64,000 nt of DNA from an uncultured Bacteroidota bacterium (lineage in GTDB: Bacteria > Bacteroidota > Bacteroidia > Chitinophagales > Chitinophagaceae), in NCBI GenBank assembly GCA_902826165.1, contig CADEDV010000008.1, forward strand, positions 6,320 through 70,319, written 5' to 3'. The notes beneath the pieces are model-generated. The model ran no database searches. It was not told where the DNA came from and saw nothing but the letters and a program-made list of their open reading frames with translations. A program made the position numbers and the translations under genes. How positions within the stretch are numbered: position 1 is the stretch's first letter; each line of letters opens with the position of its first letter. Shown here piece after piece: positions 1-9,675 of this stretch.

Positions 1-1462
1 CAACATTGAATAGCATCTTGCCAGAATTAGCGAACAACTCCACTCCGTTGTTTTTCTCAGCAGGAAATAATTGTGCGGTCATACAAACCTGCCCGTTATT
101 AGCAAAAACTTCAAGCAGGCTTTTATCAAGAAAAATGTGCAGCAAAATTTTACCATTTACCGGTTTAATATTTGTTTCATACCGGCTTAGTTTGGAGAAG
201 GAAGCATGAAAACTGGTATCGCCAGCTTTTGACCGGTCAATATACAATAGCCCGTTGACTGCATCATACCCCACTTCGATAAACCCATCACTCCCTTTGG
301 CCAAACGAACACCTGCAATACTTTTTGAGTCAACCGTAAATTCTATTTCCATTTCCAGGGCCTGGCTTTTTATTGGTAGTAATTCCGGTCCCGCAACACC
401 TTTATTTATCCACTCCTTTTTTTCCCGCCTTAACTCTTTAGTGTTCGCAAGCGGTTGTTGTATAAGTATCCATTCATTGTTGATTTTCTTTACCATTAAT
501 TCCCTAGGTAACGACATCGCACTCTTCCAGGGTGTGGTGGGAATATCATTGGCATAGTTCCAGTTATTGACCCAGCCCATACTGATCGGCTTATTACCTG
601 CGGGCAGGTTATTATACACAATAGCGGCATAATAATCCGGCCCGTAATCAGGCCGATAAATTTTAGTAGCTGTACTTTCATTCTTAAAAGTCGTACCGTC
701 GAAGTCGCCAACAAAATATTGCATATACGGAGCAGGTGAATGCATAAGCACCCATTTAGTTTTTCCGGGCTCTCCCTGGACCGGTACTTCAAACAGGTCA
801 GGACATTCCCAGATACCGGTTGTGTCACCCGCCGGGCCGAAGCTGCTCATCAGTTGCCATTGCTTCAGGTTAGCCGATGAATACAACTGTACCTGTTTTT
901 CAATGGGCAGTACCACTGCCATGACCCATCTTTTTTGCAGCGCATACCAAAACACTTTAGGATCACGAAAATCTTTTTTGCCCAGATCCAGTACAGGGTT
1001 GTGATTATATTTTATCCAGGTTCGTCCATCATCCAAACTATACGCTATATGCTGTGACTGTTTTATATTCTCAATATGCGCCGTATAAATTGCCACCATA
1101 GGAATTTGCCCGGGTTTTTGAGCAAACCCGCTTGTATTATTCTCATCCACCACACAACTCCCGGAAAAAATCATAGTATCTTTTTCTTCGGGTATTGCCA
1201 CCGGTAAATGCTGCCACTGAACAAGATCTTTACTCACCGCATGCCCCCAGCTCATATGACCCCAACGGTTCCCAAACGGGTTGAACTGGTAAAATAAATG
1301 ATACTCTCCTTTATGGTAAACGAGTCCGTTTGGATCATTCATCCAGTGAATAGCCGGGGTGAAATGAAAAGCAGGTCGGTATTTTTCTTTATAGAAAGTA
1401 TTGACTTGACCTATTGCCAACAACTGGAACAACAAAAATACAAGGACGAGTAATTTCCGCAT
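1..1462 (-). CDS. GH32 exo-fructosidase (levanase/inulinase/invertase type), C-terminus cut by window edge
   Basis: Reading the minus strand from the ATG at 1460-1462 gives an open frame of 487 residues that runs off the window. It starts with a hydrophobic signal peptide (about residues 1-18), so the enzyme is exported. Three GH32 landmarks are visible: WMNDPNG with nucleophile Asp43, FRDPK with Asp167, and WECPDLF with acid/base Glu219. GH32 enzymes hydrolyse beta-fructosides such as levan, inulin or sucrose. The frame continues into the C-terminal beta-sandwich module (roughly 340-487), and only a few residues should be missing. It lies 62 nt downstream of metZ on the same strand and could be read through from the sulfur operon, but its job is unrelated. 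Substrate preference cannot be read from the sequence. Confidence 0.93.
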   Translation of the reverse strand, partial: MRKLLVLVFLLFQLLAIGQVNTFYKEKYRPAFHFTPAIHWMNDPNGLVYHKGEYHLFYQFNPFGNRWGHMSWGHAVSKDLVQWQHLPVAIPEEKDTMIFSGSCVVDENNTSGFAQKPGQIPMVAIYTAHIENIKQSQHIAYSLDDGRTWIKYNHNPVLDLGKKDFRDPKVFWYALQKRWVMAVVLPIEKQVQLYSSANLKQWQLMSSFGPAGDTTGIWECPDLFEVPVQGEPGKTKWVLMHSPAPYMQYFVGDFDGTTFKNESTATKIYRPDYGPDYYAAIVYNNLPAGNKPISMGWVNNWNYANDIPTTPWKSAMSLPRELMVKKINNEWILIQQPLANTKELRREKKEWINKGVAGPELLPIKSQALEMEIEFTVDSKSIAGVRLAKGSDGFIEVGYDAVNGLLYIDRSKAGDTSFHASFSKLSRYETNIKPVNGKILLHIFLDKSLLEVFANNGQVCMTAQLFPAEKNNGVELFANSGKMLFNV

Positions 1463-1524
1463 AACCAACCTATTTCACCAGTAAATTACTGAAATATGTT
1501 TTAGTTCTTGCAGGTAACCCGAAC

Positions 1525-2700
1525 TCAGGATTTGTCCAATGCCTGCAAAATATCCTGCAATACATCGTCAGGATGTTCAAGACCAACTGAAAGCCTGATC
1601 AAGCCGGGCGTGATACCTACAGACTTCCTTTCTTCTTCTGTTAATTTGGAATGGGTGGTGGAAGCAGGATGTGAAGCAATGCTGCGGCTGTCGCCCAAAT
1701 TATTGGTCATGGAGAGCATTTGCAAGGCATTCAGAAATTTCCGGCCACTTTCAATACCTCCTTTCAGTTCAAAAGTGACAATACCACCGCCATTACTCAT
1801 TTGCTTTTTTGCAATGGCATATTGCGGATGTGATTCCAGGAAAGGATACTTCACCGAACTGATCTTTGGATGGTTTTGTAAAGCCACAGCCAGTTGCATG
1901 GCATTTGATGCATGCTTATCCATGCGGATGAATAATGTCTCCAGGCTTTTACTAAGCACCCAGGCATTGAACGGGCTCAATGAAGGGCCGGTATTTCTTA
2001 CAAATAAATACAACGGGTTGATCAGTTCTTTTCTGCCCACAACCACTCCACCTAATACCCTGCCCTGCCCGTCAATAAATTTTGTTGCCGAATGCAGTAC
2101 GAGATCTGCGCCAAACTTTATGGGTTGTTGCACCGCCGGGGTAGCGAAACAATTATCCACTACCAGTAAAATATTATGCTGTTTGCAAAGAACCGAAACA
2201 TATTCAATGTCGATGATATCCAAACCTGGGTTACTCGGTGTTTCGATATACAGCATTTTAGTAGTTGGTTTTATCAACGCTGCAATAGTTTCTGGTTTGC
2301 TCATATCAAAATAAGAAGATTCGATTCCCCATTTCGGTAAATATTTGGTAAGAATCGTATGGGTGGAACCAAACACCGCAGAAGCTGAAATGATATGATC
2401 TCCGTTGGATAAAAACGTCATGAACGTGGAAAATACAGCGGCCATGCCTGTTCCGGTGGCAATACCATCTTCTGCCCCTTCGAGAGCGGCGATCTTGGTA
2501 ATGAATTCATCAACGGTCGGATTGGAGAAACGGGAATAAATATTTACCTCCAGTGAATCATCGGCAAAAGCGGCAGCCATATCCTCTGCTGATTCATAAG
2601 TAAAACTGCTGGTCAGGAATAGCGGGGTTGAATGTTCTTTCTGACTTGTTTGATTGGTCTGAATACGGATCGCTTTTGTTTCCGGATGTTGCTTCGCCAT
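1525..2700 (-). CDS. metZ: O-succinylhomoserine sulfhydrylase (MetZ-type PLP enzyme)
   Basis: 391 residues, the full length of the Cys/Met-metabolism PLP family. The PLP lysine is K207 in LHSATKFIDGQGR; the GQGR context is typical of MetZ rather than of cystathionine gamma-synthase. Other family marks are YSRFSNPT (56-62), the VVDNCFATP strand (180-188) and the C-terminal SVGLEHPDD motif. MetZ condenses O-succinylhomoserine with sulfide to give homocysteine, which fits its place as the last biosynthetic gene of the sulfate-reduction operon: it consumes the sulfide made by CysIJ. It starts 63 nt after the SirC-TauE fusion. O-acetylhomoserine as the natural substrate cannot be excluded. Confidence 0.9.
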   Translation of the reverse strand: MAKQHPETKAIRIQTNQTSQKEHSTPLFLTSSFTYESAEDMAAAFADDSLEVNIYSRFSNPTVDEFITKIAALEGAEDGIATGTGMAAVFSTFMTFLSNGDHIISASAVFGSTHTILTKYLPKWGIESSYFDMSKPETIAALIKPTTKMLYIETPSNPGLDIIDIEYVSVLCKQHNILLVVDNCFATPAVQQPIKFGADLVLHSATKFIDGQGRVLGGVVVGRKELINPLYLFVRNTGPSLSPFNAWVLSKSLETLFIRMDKHASNAMQLAVALQNHPKISSVKYPFLESHPQYAIAKKQMSNGGGIVTFELKGGIESGRKFLNALQMLSMTNNLGDSRSIASHPASTTHSKLTEEERKSVGITPGLIRLSVGLEHPDDVLQDILQALDKS

Positions 2701-2763
2701 AAATTTCGACTTACTTATAAAAAGAGAACAAAGATAAACTCATCACCGCAATACTTTAAGGTA

Positions 2764-4278
2764 TTAAAGGGCATTTATTAATATCCTGATACTCCAACCA
2801 ACTACTATAACTCCTAATAAAACAAAAGAGGTTCTCTTAGGCAGTTTGCCGGCCAGTTTCGCAGCTATTGGTGCTGCAATCACACCACCCAGTACCAATG
2901 CCATGATGATTTGCCAGCTGCCCACGCCGATCATTATAAAGAAGGTAAAGGCACTTGATAGAGTGACAAAAAACTCGGTAAGACTCACCGAACCCACAAC
3001 ATACCTCGGTGTTCTTCCTTTTGTGATCAATGTGGATGTTACAATTGGCCCCCACCCGCCGCCGCCAAATGAATCAAGAAATCCACCCGTTCCTGCCAGC
3101 CAGCCATACCGCTTGAATTTTGTTTTGGTATTTGTATTCCTGAAAGCATTACTGAATATCCTGATACCTAATAGAAGGGTATAAACCGCCATTGCCGGCC
3201 GAAGGTATTTAATATGCGTATCATCAAACCACACTAATAACAGGGCTCCCAATACAGCACCAATGATGCCCGGCACGACAAGTGCTTTAAATAGTTTCTT
3301 ATTGACATTGCCAAATTTATAATGACTATACCCGGATGCCCCGCTGGTAAACATTTCTGCTGTGTGAATACCGGCACTAATGGCGGCCGGGCTTACATTC
3401 GCCGATTGTAAAACAATAGAACTGGTAACTCCGTAACCCATACTGGTTGCTCCGTCCACCATTTGTGCAAGGAAACCTGCCAGTACCATCCAGTGAAAAT
3501 TTTTATCCAGCGTACCATACCATGCCACTGTATCATCAGCTATCTGCCGGAATGGTAAATAGGATAAAACGAAATGCCCGATAAGCATAGAAGCAAAAAT
3601 GATCAGCGACCAGGTTGCTATCTTTCTCCATCTTCTTTCGCTCAGCGCATTGTCCTTATCCACCAATGTCCGGGTAAGGGCATTCAGCTTTTTAACTTTA
3701 TACTCAAAATTGCCGTTTAGCTTACCCCTCACTTTATGCAGGTTATTGATCAGCTCATCCAGTTCTGCCGGCAAAGATTCATTTAATACCTCTTTGATAC
3801 GCTTAGCCGCTGTTGGCGATTTACCATTCGTGGAAATTGCGATTTTCAATGACCCCTTCTGCACTATACTACCCAGATAAAAATCACAGAGCTCGGGTGT
3901 ATCTGCCACATTGATCAGTATTTTATTGATGTTGGCGAGTTTGGTGATATACTGGTGTAATTCCTTATTATCAGTTGCCAAAATAACCAGTTCTTTATTT
4001 TCGAGGTCTTCTTCCTGGAATTGTCGTTCGGTAATTGTACAAGAAGGATGTTTTTGTATCAACTCTCTGACTTCCTGCTTAACCTGTGGTGCCACTACAG
4101 TGATCTTTGCCCCGGGAGAATTAGATAAAAGAGAATGTAATTTCTCCAACCCCACATTCCCGGCACCCACCAATAAAATATTCAACTGCTCCAGTTTCAG
4201 GAAAACAGGATACAACTGGTTTTTAATTCCGTGATCAGTATTGGTCCCCGGTTCTGTTTTATCAATATAACTATCCAT
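2764..4278 (-). CDS. Fusion of precorrin-2 dehydrogenase (SirC/Met8-like) with a TauE/SafE (TSUP) permease
   Basis: 504 residues in two parts. Residues about 22-205 form a precorrin-2 dehydrogenase: Rossmann motif GAGNVG at 38-43, the active-site segment NVADTPELCDF with Asp125 at the position of the catalytic Asp, and STNGKSPTAAKRI at 148-160. Residues about 218-504 hold around eight membrane helices with repeated glycine-rich segments, typical of the TauE/SafE sulfite/sulfonate exporter family. The first half should oxidise precorrin-2 to sirohydrochlorin and perhaps insert iron, completing siroheme together with CobA. The second half may export surplus sulfite or sulfonates. The gene sits 15 nt after hemB. 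The fusion joins cofactor synthesis and substrate overflow for sulfite reductase. Transport direction and substrate are inference. Confidence 0.87.
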   Translation of the reverse strand: MDSYIDKTEPGTNTDHGIKNQLYPVFLKLEQLNILLVGAGNVGLEKLHSLLSNSPGAKITVVAPQVKQEVRELIQKHPSCTITERQFQEEDLENKELVILATDNKELHQYITKLANINKILINVADTPELCDFYLGSIVQKGSLKIAISTNGKSPTAAKRIKEVLNESLPAELDELINNLHKVRGKLNGNFEYKVKKLNALTRTLVDKDNALSERRWRKIATWSLIIFASMLIGHFVLSYLPFRQIADDTVAWYGTLDKNFHWMVLAGFLAQMVDGATSMGYGVTSSIVLQSANVSPAAISAGIHTAEMFTSGASGYSHYKFGNVNKKLFKALVVPGIIGAVLGALLLVWFDDTHIKYLRPAMAVYTLLLGIRIFSNAFRNTNTKTKFKRYGWLAGTGGFLDSFGGGGWGPIVTSTLITKGRTPRYVVGSVSLTEFFVTLSSAFTFFIMIGVGSWQIIMALVLGGVIAAPIAAKLAGKLPKRTSFVLLGVIVVGWSIRILINAL

Positions 4279-4293
4279 GGGTCCTGTTATCTT

Positions 4294-5289
4294 TTAAATA
4301 ATTGCATGATTGATCCACTCTTTGGCATTTCGTGCTGCATACGATATGATGATATCAGCTCCACTGCGCTGTAAGGCTGCCCACACTTCCACATGCGCCG
4401 CATCCCTCTCTAATAAACCTTTCTCCGCCAATGCTTCAATAGCTGCATACTCCCCGCTTACATGGTATGCCGCAACTGGTTTTAAGGTTTGTTGCTTCAG
4501 TTTTGCGATTACATCTGTATAAAGTGCCGCTGGCTTTACCATCAATATATCCGCCCCTTCCTTTTCATCCCTTATCGCAGAAGCCAGCGCATCATTGCTA
4601 TTAAATGGTGAAAGTTGGTAAGTCTTCCTGTTCTGCAATCCCTTTGTATTTGGAGCAGAATGGCAGGCATCCCTGAAAGGTCCGTAGAACTGCGAGCTGA
4701 ACTTGGCGGCATAACTCATGATACTTACCTGCTCATAACCCAACGCATCCAGTTTATTTCTGATTGCCCCGATACGACCATCCATCATATCACTGGGTGC
4801 AATACAATCTGCGCCGGCATTGGCTAATAAAGAAGCATAATGGCTCAATACTTCCACTGTTTTATTGTTTAATACCTGCGTATGACCCTGGTCTAAAATA
4901 CCACAATGCCCATGCGTGGTATAACTGCATAAACAAACATCTGCAGCAAGCCATACTTCTTCACCGAAATTTTCTTTTATCCTGCTGATCACATGACTGG
5001 CAAATGAGAAATCAAACTCTTTATCCTTTTTAGTGGCAGGCACCGGGAATAAGAGGAATTTCGAAATACCATCCCTGGTATCCTGCTCAATACTATACAA
5101 TATTGAATCCGCAGTCTCCACCTGCACATCATTTAGCCCATTCACTTTTCTTGTTGAACTGATGGCTTCATCAACAAATACCGGCTGGATAAAACTTTTA
5201 TGATTGAGTTTTACTGATGCTGTCAGCTCTCTTATATGTGTACCTGCTCTCAGGCGGCGCTGTGTAACTGGCCAGAAGTTTGTCTCCAT
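4294..5289 (-). CDS. hemB: Porphobilinogen synthase (delta-aminolevulinic acid dehydratase)
   Basis: 331 residues, normal for HemB. It condenses two 5-aminolevulinates to porphobilinogen. The zinc-type cysteine cluster DVCLCSYTTHGHCG supplies C119, C121 and C129, so this is a zinc enzyme. Schiff-base lysines are K196 (MSYAAKFSSQFYGPFRDA) and K252 (DILMVKPA). The first ATG of the frame at 5289 precedes the conserved RRLRAG segment directly, so it must be the start even though it overlaps the end of hemCD by 40 nt. The overlap implies translational coupling. In this operon it serves siroheme supply, although porphobilinogen can also go to heme. Confidence 0.96.
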   Translation of the reverse strand: METNFWPVTQRRLRAGTHIRELTASVKLNHKSFIQPVFVDEAISSTRKVNGLNDVQVETADSILYSIEQDTRDGISKFLLFPVPATKKDKEFDFSFASHVISRIKENFGEEVWLAADVCLCSYTTHGHCGILDQGHTQVLNNKTVEVLSHYASLLANAGADCIAPSDMMDGRIGAIRNKLDALGYEQVSIMSYAAKFSSQFYGPFRDACHSAPNTKGLQNRKTYQLSPFNSNDALASAIRDEKEGADILMVKPAALYTDVIAKLKQQTLKPVAAYHVSGEYAAIEALAEKGLLERDAAHVEVWAALQRSGADIIISYAARNAKEWINHAII

Positions 5290-6773
5290 TGCTGAAAAGC
5301 TTTAATGTTTGGAAATACTACAGGTTTCAAACCCGCTGCGTTGAATTGTTCGGCCGTTTCTCCATACGGACAAACATGCTGCACATTATTTTTTAGCAGT
5401 TCTTTATACTGCTGGTACTGCCGGAAACTTGTCCAGAAAACAATATCAGCTTCTTTGATTTGATTACTTATTATTGTTGATTGTTCATCCAGTAAAGAAT
5501 AAGTGCTGTACACATTCCAATTCTTTTGTAGCCAGTTAACCTTTGACTGATCATTCGTAATCACGGCTACTTCCTTTTTTTCAATCCCGATCAACGGCAT
5601 TTGCCATACCGGGATTAATGTTTCCAATCCAAATGCATCCGCAGATCCTTCCACCCAGATACCTTTCTTAGCCAGTTCATACCAGGTTTTGATGCCGGCC
5701 GCCCAGACTTTCTTTTCACTCAGCTGACCGATGAGACTAAGGTCATTTACTGCTTTATAATTGGCAACATAAACCACCGGCTCATTTATTTGAATTGCCC
5801 CGGCATGATAGTCATAACCAAAAAAATTACCCATATGATCCGTACTGCTGAAAAATTTCTTATTGGCAATATCCAACTCCGGCAATCCTTCCCATTTGCT
5901 GAATTTTTCTTCCTTACTATTCTTTCCAGCAGCATACAAAACCTTCTGACCGTCATGGTTAAATGTAGTAACTCCAAATTTTTGCAAACAACCCACGCCA
6001 TATTGCAAGGCTTCTTTCTTCTCCCTCGTACAATCACTCAGCAAGCTGCTATCGTTGATCATATTCAACAATTCTACAGCTCTTGTATTGCCGGGAGTCG
6101 CTTCTGCCACGATAGCTCCCTGGCAAGGGGCAGGCACACATTCTATCAGCGGTAATAACATCAGCTTTTTATCTTTCAATAACTCCTTTACTCCCGCATC
6201 TTCCGGGCTTCTCAATAGCCTGTTTAGCCCGGCTGTTGCAAGGATGATCCCATCGTATTCATCACTATCGAGTTTTTGTAATCGTGTATCCACATTCCCC
6301 CGGATAATTTTTGTAATCACCCGGAAACTATTATTCAACTGTGGCAACGCCTTTTGCAAAAAACCAATCGCCATTTCTTCTCGCCGGGGAGAGCAGGTTC
6401 CGATAACGATCTGTTTTCCTTCTGCGATTTTTCGCTGCATATCTTTTTGGAAGATGGCAACATCCCGGACATCATCCCTGTCCACCACAGCGAACTTATT
6501 GGCTCCAAAAAAATGTTCACTACTCATATCTTTTAAGGAATGAACAGCAATATCGGCCACTCCGTTCTCCAGGACATCAAAAATATCCTGTGTAAAAAAA
6601 TCACTTCCTTCCACAGTTTGCAATGGCACATCCTGCAGCTCATCGCCCCGGCTGCTGCGGGCAATGATCTCCACATTGATCCCCTTAGTCGCTGCTTCAA
6701 TGCGCTGCTTCACTATCTCCAGTTGCAGCAGCGAAAGCCGGGAATCCCGTCCTATGAGCCTGATCGTCTCCAT
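5250..6773 (-). CDS. hemC: Hydroxymethylbilane synthase fused to a uroporphyrinogen-III synthase-like domain (HemC-HemD)
   Basis: 507 residues, about 200 more than HemC alone. Residues 1-285 are porphobilinogen deaminase: [10 protein letters not shown] near the N-terminus, HSLKDM with the catalytic Asp82, the IRGNVDTRL segment (157-165), ATAGLNRL (179-186), and C262 in [10 protein letters not shown] for the dipyrromethane cofactor. Residues about 300-507 fold like HemD, with the late motif [13 protein letters not shown] followed by [20 protein letters not shown], matching the usual T/S-S and G-x-T-A-x-A-x-x-x-G pattern of uroporphyrinogen-III synthase. The HemD part is divergent, so activity is likely but not proven. 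The start at 6773 is required by the conserved N-terminus and overlaps the end of the ALAS gene by 77 nt. Confidence 0.9.
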   Translation of the reverse strand: METIRLIGRDSRLSLLQLEIVKQRIEAATKGINVEIIARSSRGDELQDVPLQTVEGSDFFTQDIFDVLENGVADIAVHSLKDMSSEHFFGANKFAVVDRDDVRDVAIFQKDMQRKIAEGKQIVIGTCSPRREEMAIGFLQKALPQLNNSFRVITKIIRGNVDTRLQKLDSDEYDGIILATAGLNRLLRSPEDAGVKELLKDKKLMLLPLIECVPAPCQGAIVAEATPGNTRAVELLNMINDSSLLSDCTREKKEALQYGVGCLQKFGVTTFNHDGQKVLYAAGKNSKEEKFSKWEGLPELDIANKKFFSSTDHMGNFFGYDYHAGAIQINEPVVYVANYKAVNDLSLIGQLSEKKVWAAGIKTWYELAKKGIWVEGSADAFGLETLIPVWQMPLIGIEKKEVAVITNDQSKVNWLQKNWNVYSTYSLLDEQSTIISNQIKEADIVFWTSFRQYQQYKELLKNNVQHVCPYGETAEQFNAAGLKPVVFPNIKAFQQWRQTSGQLHSAA

Positions 6774-7962
6774 GAATTATTTTAGATAAACTAAATGCCA
6801 AATGATTAATATGCTTTACCAAGTGCCTTGCCGTTACAATGATGCGCAGGCATTCTTCACCTTTTGGAACAGTTGGATAATTGATCGGCTGCAGGTACAC
6901 TCCCTGCTTTTGCAACAGCTCATTGGCCAGTTGCCTGCACCGGACCGCATCCCTTACCGGGATACTGGTGATATGTGAATCATTAGTACTGAATTCAACC
7001 TGGTTTTCCTGCAATGTTCTTCTTAATAACTGAACATTATTTCTGAACTCCTGTCTCCATTCAGGGTGTTGCTGTATCAACTGTATACTTTTAGTAGCGG
7101 CACTGCAAACAGCAGGTGGTAAAGAAGTAGTGAAAATAAAACCGCTTCCATAGCTGCGGATAAAATCAATGATCACAGCTGAAGCTGCAATATATCCGCC
7201 AAAAACACCAATCGCCTTCGACAAGGTTCCGTTCAGGATATCAATTTCGTTCTGTAATTGTTCCTGTTCAAAAATACCCGCTCCTGTTTCCCCATAAAGC
7301 CCTACGGCGTGAACCTCGTCAACATAAGTCATGGCGTTATACTTTCTTGCCAATGTAATGATCTCTTTTACCGGGGCTATAGTTCCTGAAATGGAATACA
7401 CCGATTCAAATACCAGTAGTTTGGGCGTTTCCAGCGGAATGGCTTTTAAAATTTGTTCCAGCTCCTCTACGTTATTGTGACGAAAGATTCTTTTCTCATT
7501 ACCCGCCCCTCTCATTCCTTCGATCAGTGAAGCATGGTTCCGCTCATCTGAAATAAAGATCAGCCCGGGGATATGCCTGCCCAGTGTTTGCAGCGTTGTC
7601 ACATTTGCTGCATAAGCACCATTGAATAATAAAGCCGCTTCTTTTTTGTGCCAGGCTGCCAATGTTGTTTCCAGTTCTTTATGATGCACTGTAGTACCTG
7701 AAATATTCCGGGTGCCGCTGCTGGCTGTACCGCTGCGGTGTGTTACAAACCCCAGTTTGGCGATTACCTCTTCCCTTGTACTCATACAGAGATAATCATT
7801 ACTGCACCAGTTCACCGCTGATCGTTGCACACCACCTGCATCCTGGTAATAGAAATGCGGAAAGTGTTGGGCACTCTTATTTACTTCTAAAAAATAACGG
7901 TAGGAGCCGTTATCCTTTAGTGCCTGCAGGCGTTGTTTAAAATAATTGTCGTACAAGAACAT
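6697..7962 (-). CDS. hemA: 5-aminolevulinate synthase (C4/Shemin pathway)
   Basis: 421-residue alpha-oxoamine synthase. The family marks point to ALAS and not to KBL or Bio[11 protein letters not shown] (81-90), [11 protein letters not shown] (141-151), [18 protein letters not shown] (213-230; Asp215 and His218 around PLP), PLP lysine K249 in [12 protein letters not shown], and [15 protein letters not shown] (360-374). It makes 5-aminolevulinate from glycine and succinyl-CoA. The start overlaps the cysI stop by one base, so the two are coupled. The last 25 residues, rich in Ala, Gly and His, lie past the conserved end and are read through the hemC start region in another frame. No heme regulatory CP motif is seen at the N-terminus. 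Bacteroidota mostly use the glutamyl-tRNA (C5) route, so this gene is notable. Confidence 0.92.
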   Translation of the reverse strand: MFLYDNYFKQRLQALKDNGSYRYFLEVNKSAQHFPHFYYQDAGGVQRSAVNWCSNDYLCMSTREEVIAKLGFVTHRSGTASSGTRNISGTTVHHKELETTLAAWHKKEAALLFNGAYAANVTTLQTLGRHIPGLIFISDERNHASLIEGMRGAGNEKRIFRHNNVEELEQILKAIPLETPKLLVFESVYSISGTIAPVKEIITLARKYNAMTYVDEVHAVGLYGETGAGIFEQEQLQNEIDILNGTLSKAIGVFGGYIAASAVIIDFIRSYGSGFIFTTSLPPAVCSAATKSIQLIQQHPEWRQEFRNNVQLLRRTLQENQVEFSTNDSHITSIPVRDAVRCRQLANELLQKQGVYLQPINYPTVPKGEECLRIIVTARHLVKHINHLAFSLSKIIHGDDQAHRTGFPAFAAATGDSEAAH

Positions 7963-9626
7963 TACACTAATTTTTCACGGATGACAAAATCACCGAAGGT
8001 TTCCCCGGCATTTCTTTTCGCACTATACACAGCAAACAATTGGTCCAGCTCTTCCAGTATTTGCGGCTCATCCAGGCTATCCTTATACTTTCTGTTCAAT
8101 CTTTCACCGATCCTGTCTCCTCCAATATGCAGGTTGTATTGTCCATAAGCAGTTCCCACAAAACCAATTTCGGCAGCCGGGGAACGGCCGCACCCATTGG
8201 GGCAACCAGTCATTCGCAATATGATCTCTTCTTCCTCAATAGAATGCTTCTTCAGCAAAGGTTCGATCTTATCAATCAGCGAAGGCAAATAACGCTGTGC
8301 CTCTGCCAATGCCAGCGGACAGGTATTGAATGCCACGCAGGCCATTGCGTTTTTCCGAATTGCTCCTGCAGCAGCAGTATGATCACTAATATTAAACTGA
8401 CGCAATAATGCATCAATCTCGTTTTTATCAGCATCCTTAATATCAGCCAGTATCAGGTTCTGGTTACCGGTAAACCGGAAATTCAGTTTACCCGTTTTTG
8501 CAATTTCCAGCAAGGCTGTTTTCAGCGGTATTTTTTCATCATCCAGAATTCTGCCATTTTCCACGAACATGGTATAATACCAGTTACCCTCATGATTCTG
8601 CTTCCAGCCATAGTGATCTTTTCTTTCAATAAACGTGTATGGTTTTGCCGGATCAAGTTTAAACCCGCATCGTTTTTCTAACTCTTCTTTAAACGGATCA
8701 ACACCCATATTTTCGATCGTATATTTTAACCGGGCCAGCTTCCGGTCACTCCTGTTGCCATGATCCCGTTGTATGGTCATGATCTCATATACTGCCTTCA
8801 ATATTTTTTCTTCTGTATCCACAAATCCCAACACCGTTGCCAGTCTTGCATAGGTCGCAGGATTGCCATGCGTTGAGCTTAATCCGCCGCCTGCTGCAAT
8901 ATTGAATCCCTTCAGTTCATTGTTCTCTATAATTGCGATCAACCCCACATCATTGATCAGTACATCCACGTCATTATTCGGCGGAATGGCAATACCCACT
9001 TTGAATTTCCTGGGCAGGTAGCGGTCCTGGTATAAAAGATCATCCTCTTTCTTATCCGCAATTTGCTCTTCATCCAGCCATATTTCATAGTAGGATCTTG
9101 TTTTTGGTAAAGCCATCACACTGATCTTATCGGCATATTGAAATACCTGCTCATGGATGGCCGACTCCTTCGGGTGAGCACTACAGGTTACATTCCTGTT
9201 CACATCACCACAAGCTGCAATAGAATCAAGATGAAGCGTATTGAAAGACTGTATTGTTGGTTTAATATGAGATTTTAATATCCCATGCAGTTGTACTGTT
9301 TGACGTGTGGTGACCTTGATGGTGCCGGTTGAATGCTCCCCTGCAATATGATGCAACCCGATCCATTGATCTGCTGTTAAAAAACCTCCGGGGAGCCGAA
9401 GCCGGATCATATAAGAATACAACCATTCTAATTTCTTTGCAGTGCGTTCTTCCCTGCGGTCACGGTCATCCTGCTGGTAAAGGCCGTGAAATTTAATCAG
9501 CGACTGGTCATCCTCTTTCAATGCACCAGTCAGTCCGTCCTGCAGGCTTTCTTTCAATGTCCCCCGCAAGCCATCACTCGATGTCTTGATCCGCTCCACT
9601 GCTGATAAATTATTTTTTCCGCTCAT
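7962..9626 (-). CDS. cysI: Sulfite reductase [NADPH] hemoprotein beta-component
   Basis: The frame is open up to 9767, but conserved sequence begins near the ATG at 9626 ([14 protein letters not shown]), which gives 554 residues, the normal CysI length, and leaves a 49-nt gap after cysJ. The siroheme/[4Fe-4S] site is C430-x5-C436 and C475-x3-C479 ([14 protein letters not shown] and [10 protein letters not shown]). Two ferredoxin-sulfite-reductase half-repeats are present, the first with [14 protein letters not shown] and [10 protein letters not shown]. It reduces sulfite to sulfide with six electrons from CysJ. It stands directly before the ALAS gene, so enzyme and cofactor synthesis are translated from the same message. 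Confidence 0.95.
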   Translation of the reverse strand: MSGKNNLSAVERIKTSSDGLRGTLKESLQDGLTGALKEDDQSLIKFHGLYQQDDRDRREERTAKKLEWLYSYMIRLRLPGGFLTADQWIGLHHIAGEHSTGTIKVTTRQTVQLHGILKSHIKPTIQSFNTLHLDSIAACGDVNRNVTCSAHPKESAIHEQVFQYADKISVMALPKTRSYYEIWLDEEQIADKKEDDLLYQDRYLPRKFKVGIAIPPNNDVDVLINDVGLIAIIENNELKGFNIAAGGGLSSTHGNPATYARLATVLGFVDTEEKILKAVYEIMTIQRDHGNRSDRKLARLKYTIENMGVDPFKEELEKRCGFKLDPAKPYTFIERKDHYGWKQNHEGNWYYTMFVENGRILDDEKIPLKTALLEIAKTGKLNFRFTGNQNLILADIKDADKNEIDALLRQFNISDHTAAAGAIRKNAMACVAFNTCPLALAEAQRYLPSLIDKIEPLLKKHSIEEEEIILRMTGCPNGCGRSPAAEIGFVGTAYGQYNLHIGGDRIGERLNRKYKDSLDEPQILEELDQLFAVYSAKRNAGETFGDFVIREKLV

Positions 9627-9675
9627 GATTATATTTTTATCATTACCCCTGTTGCTTTCGCCACTATCGGGAATT

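Noticed and set aside
1508..2314. Long plus-strand open frame of 268 codons opposite metZ
   Set aside because: The minus strand carries a clear full-length MetZ; the antisense frame has no recognisable domain and follows from codon bias of metZ.
6697..7962. Gene could be glycine C-acetyltransferase (KBL) or BioF
   Set aside because: TRNISGT and INYPTVPKG, together with the hem gene context, fit ALAS and not KBL or BioF.
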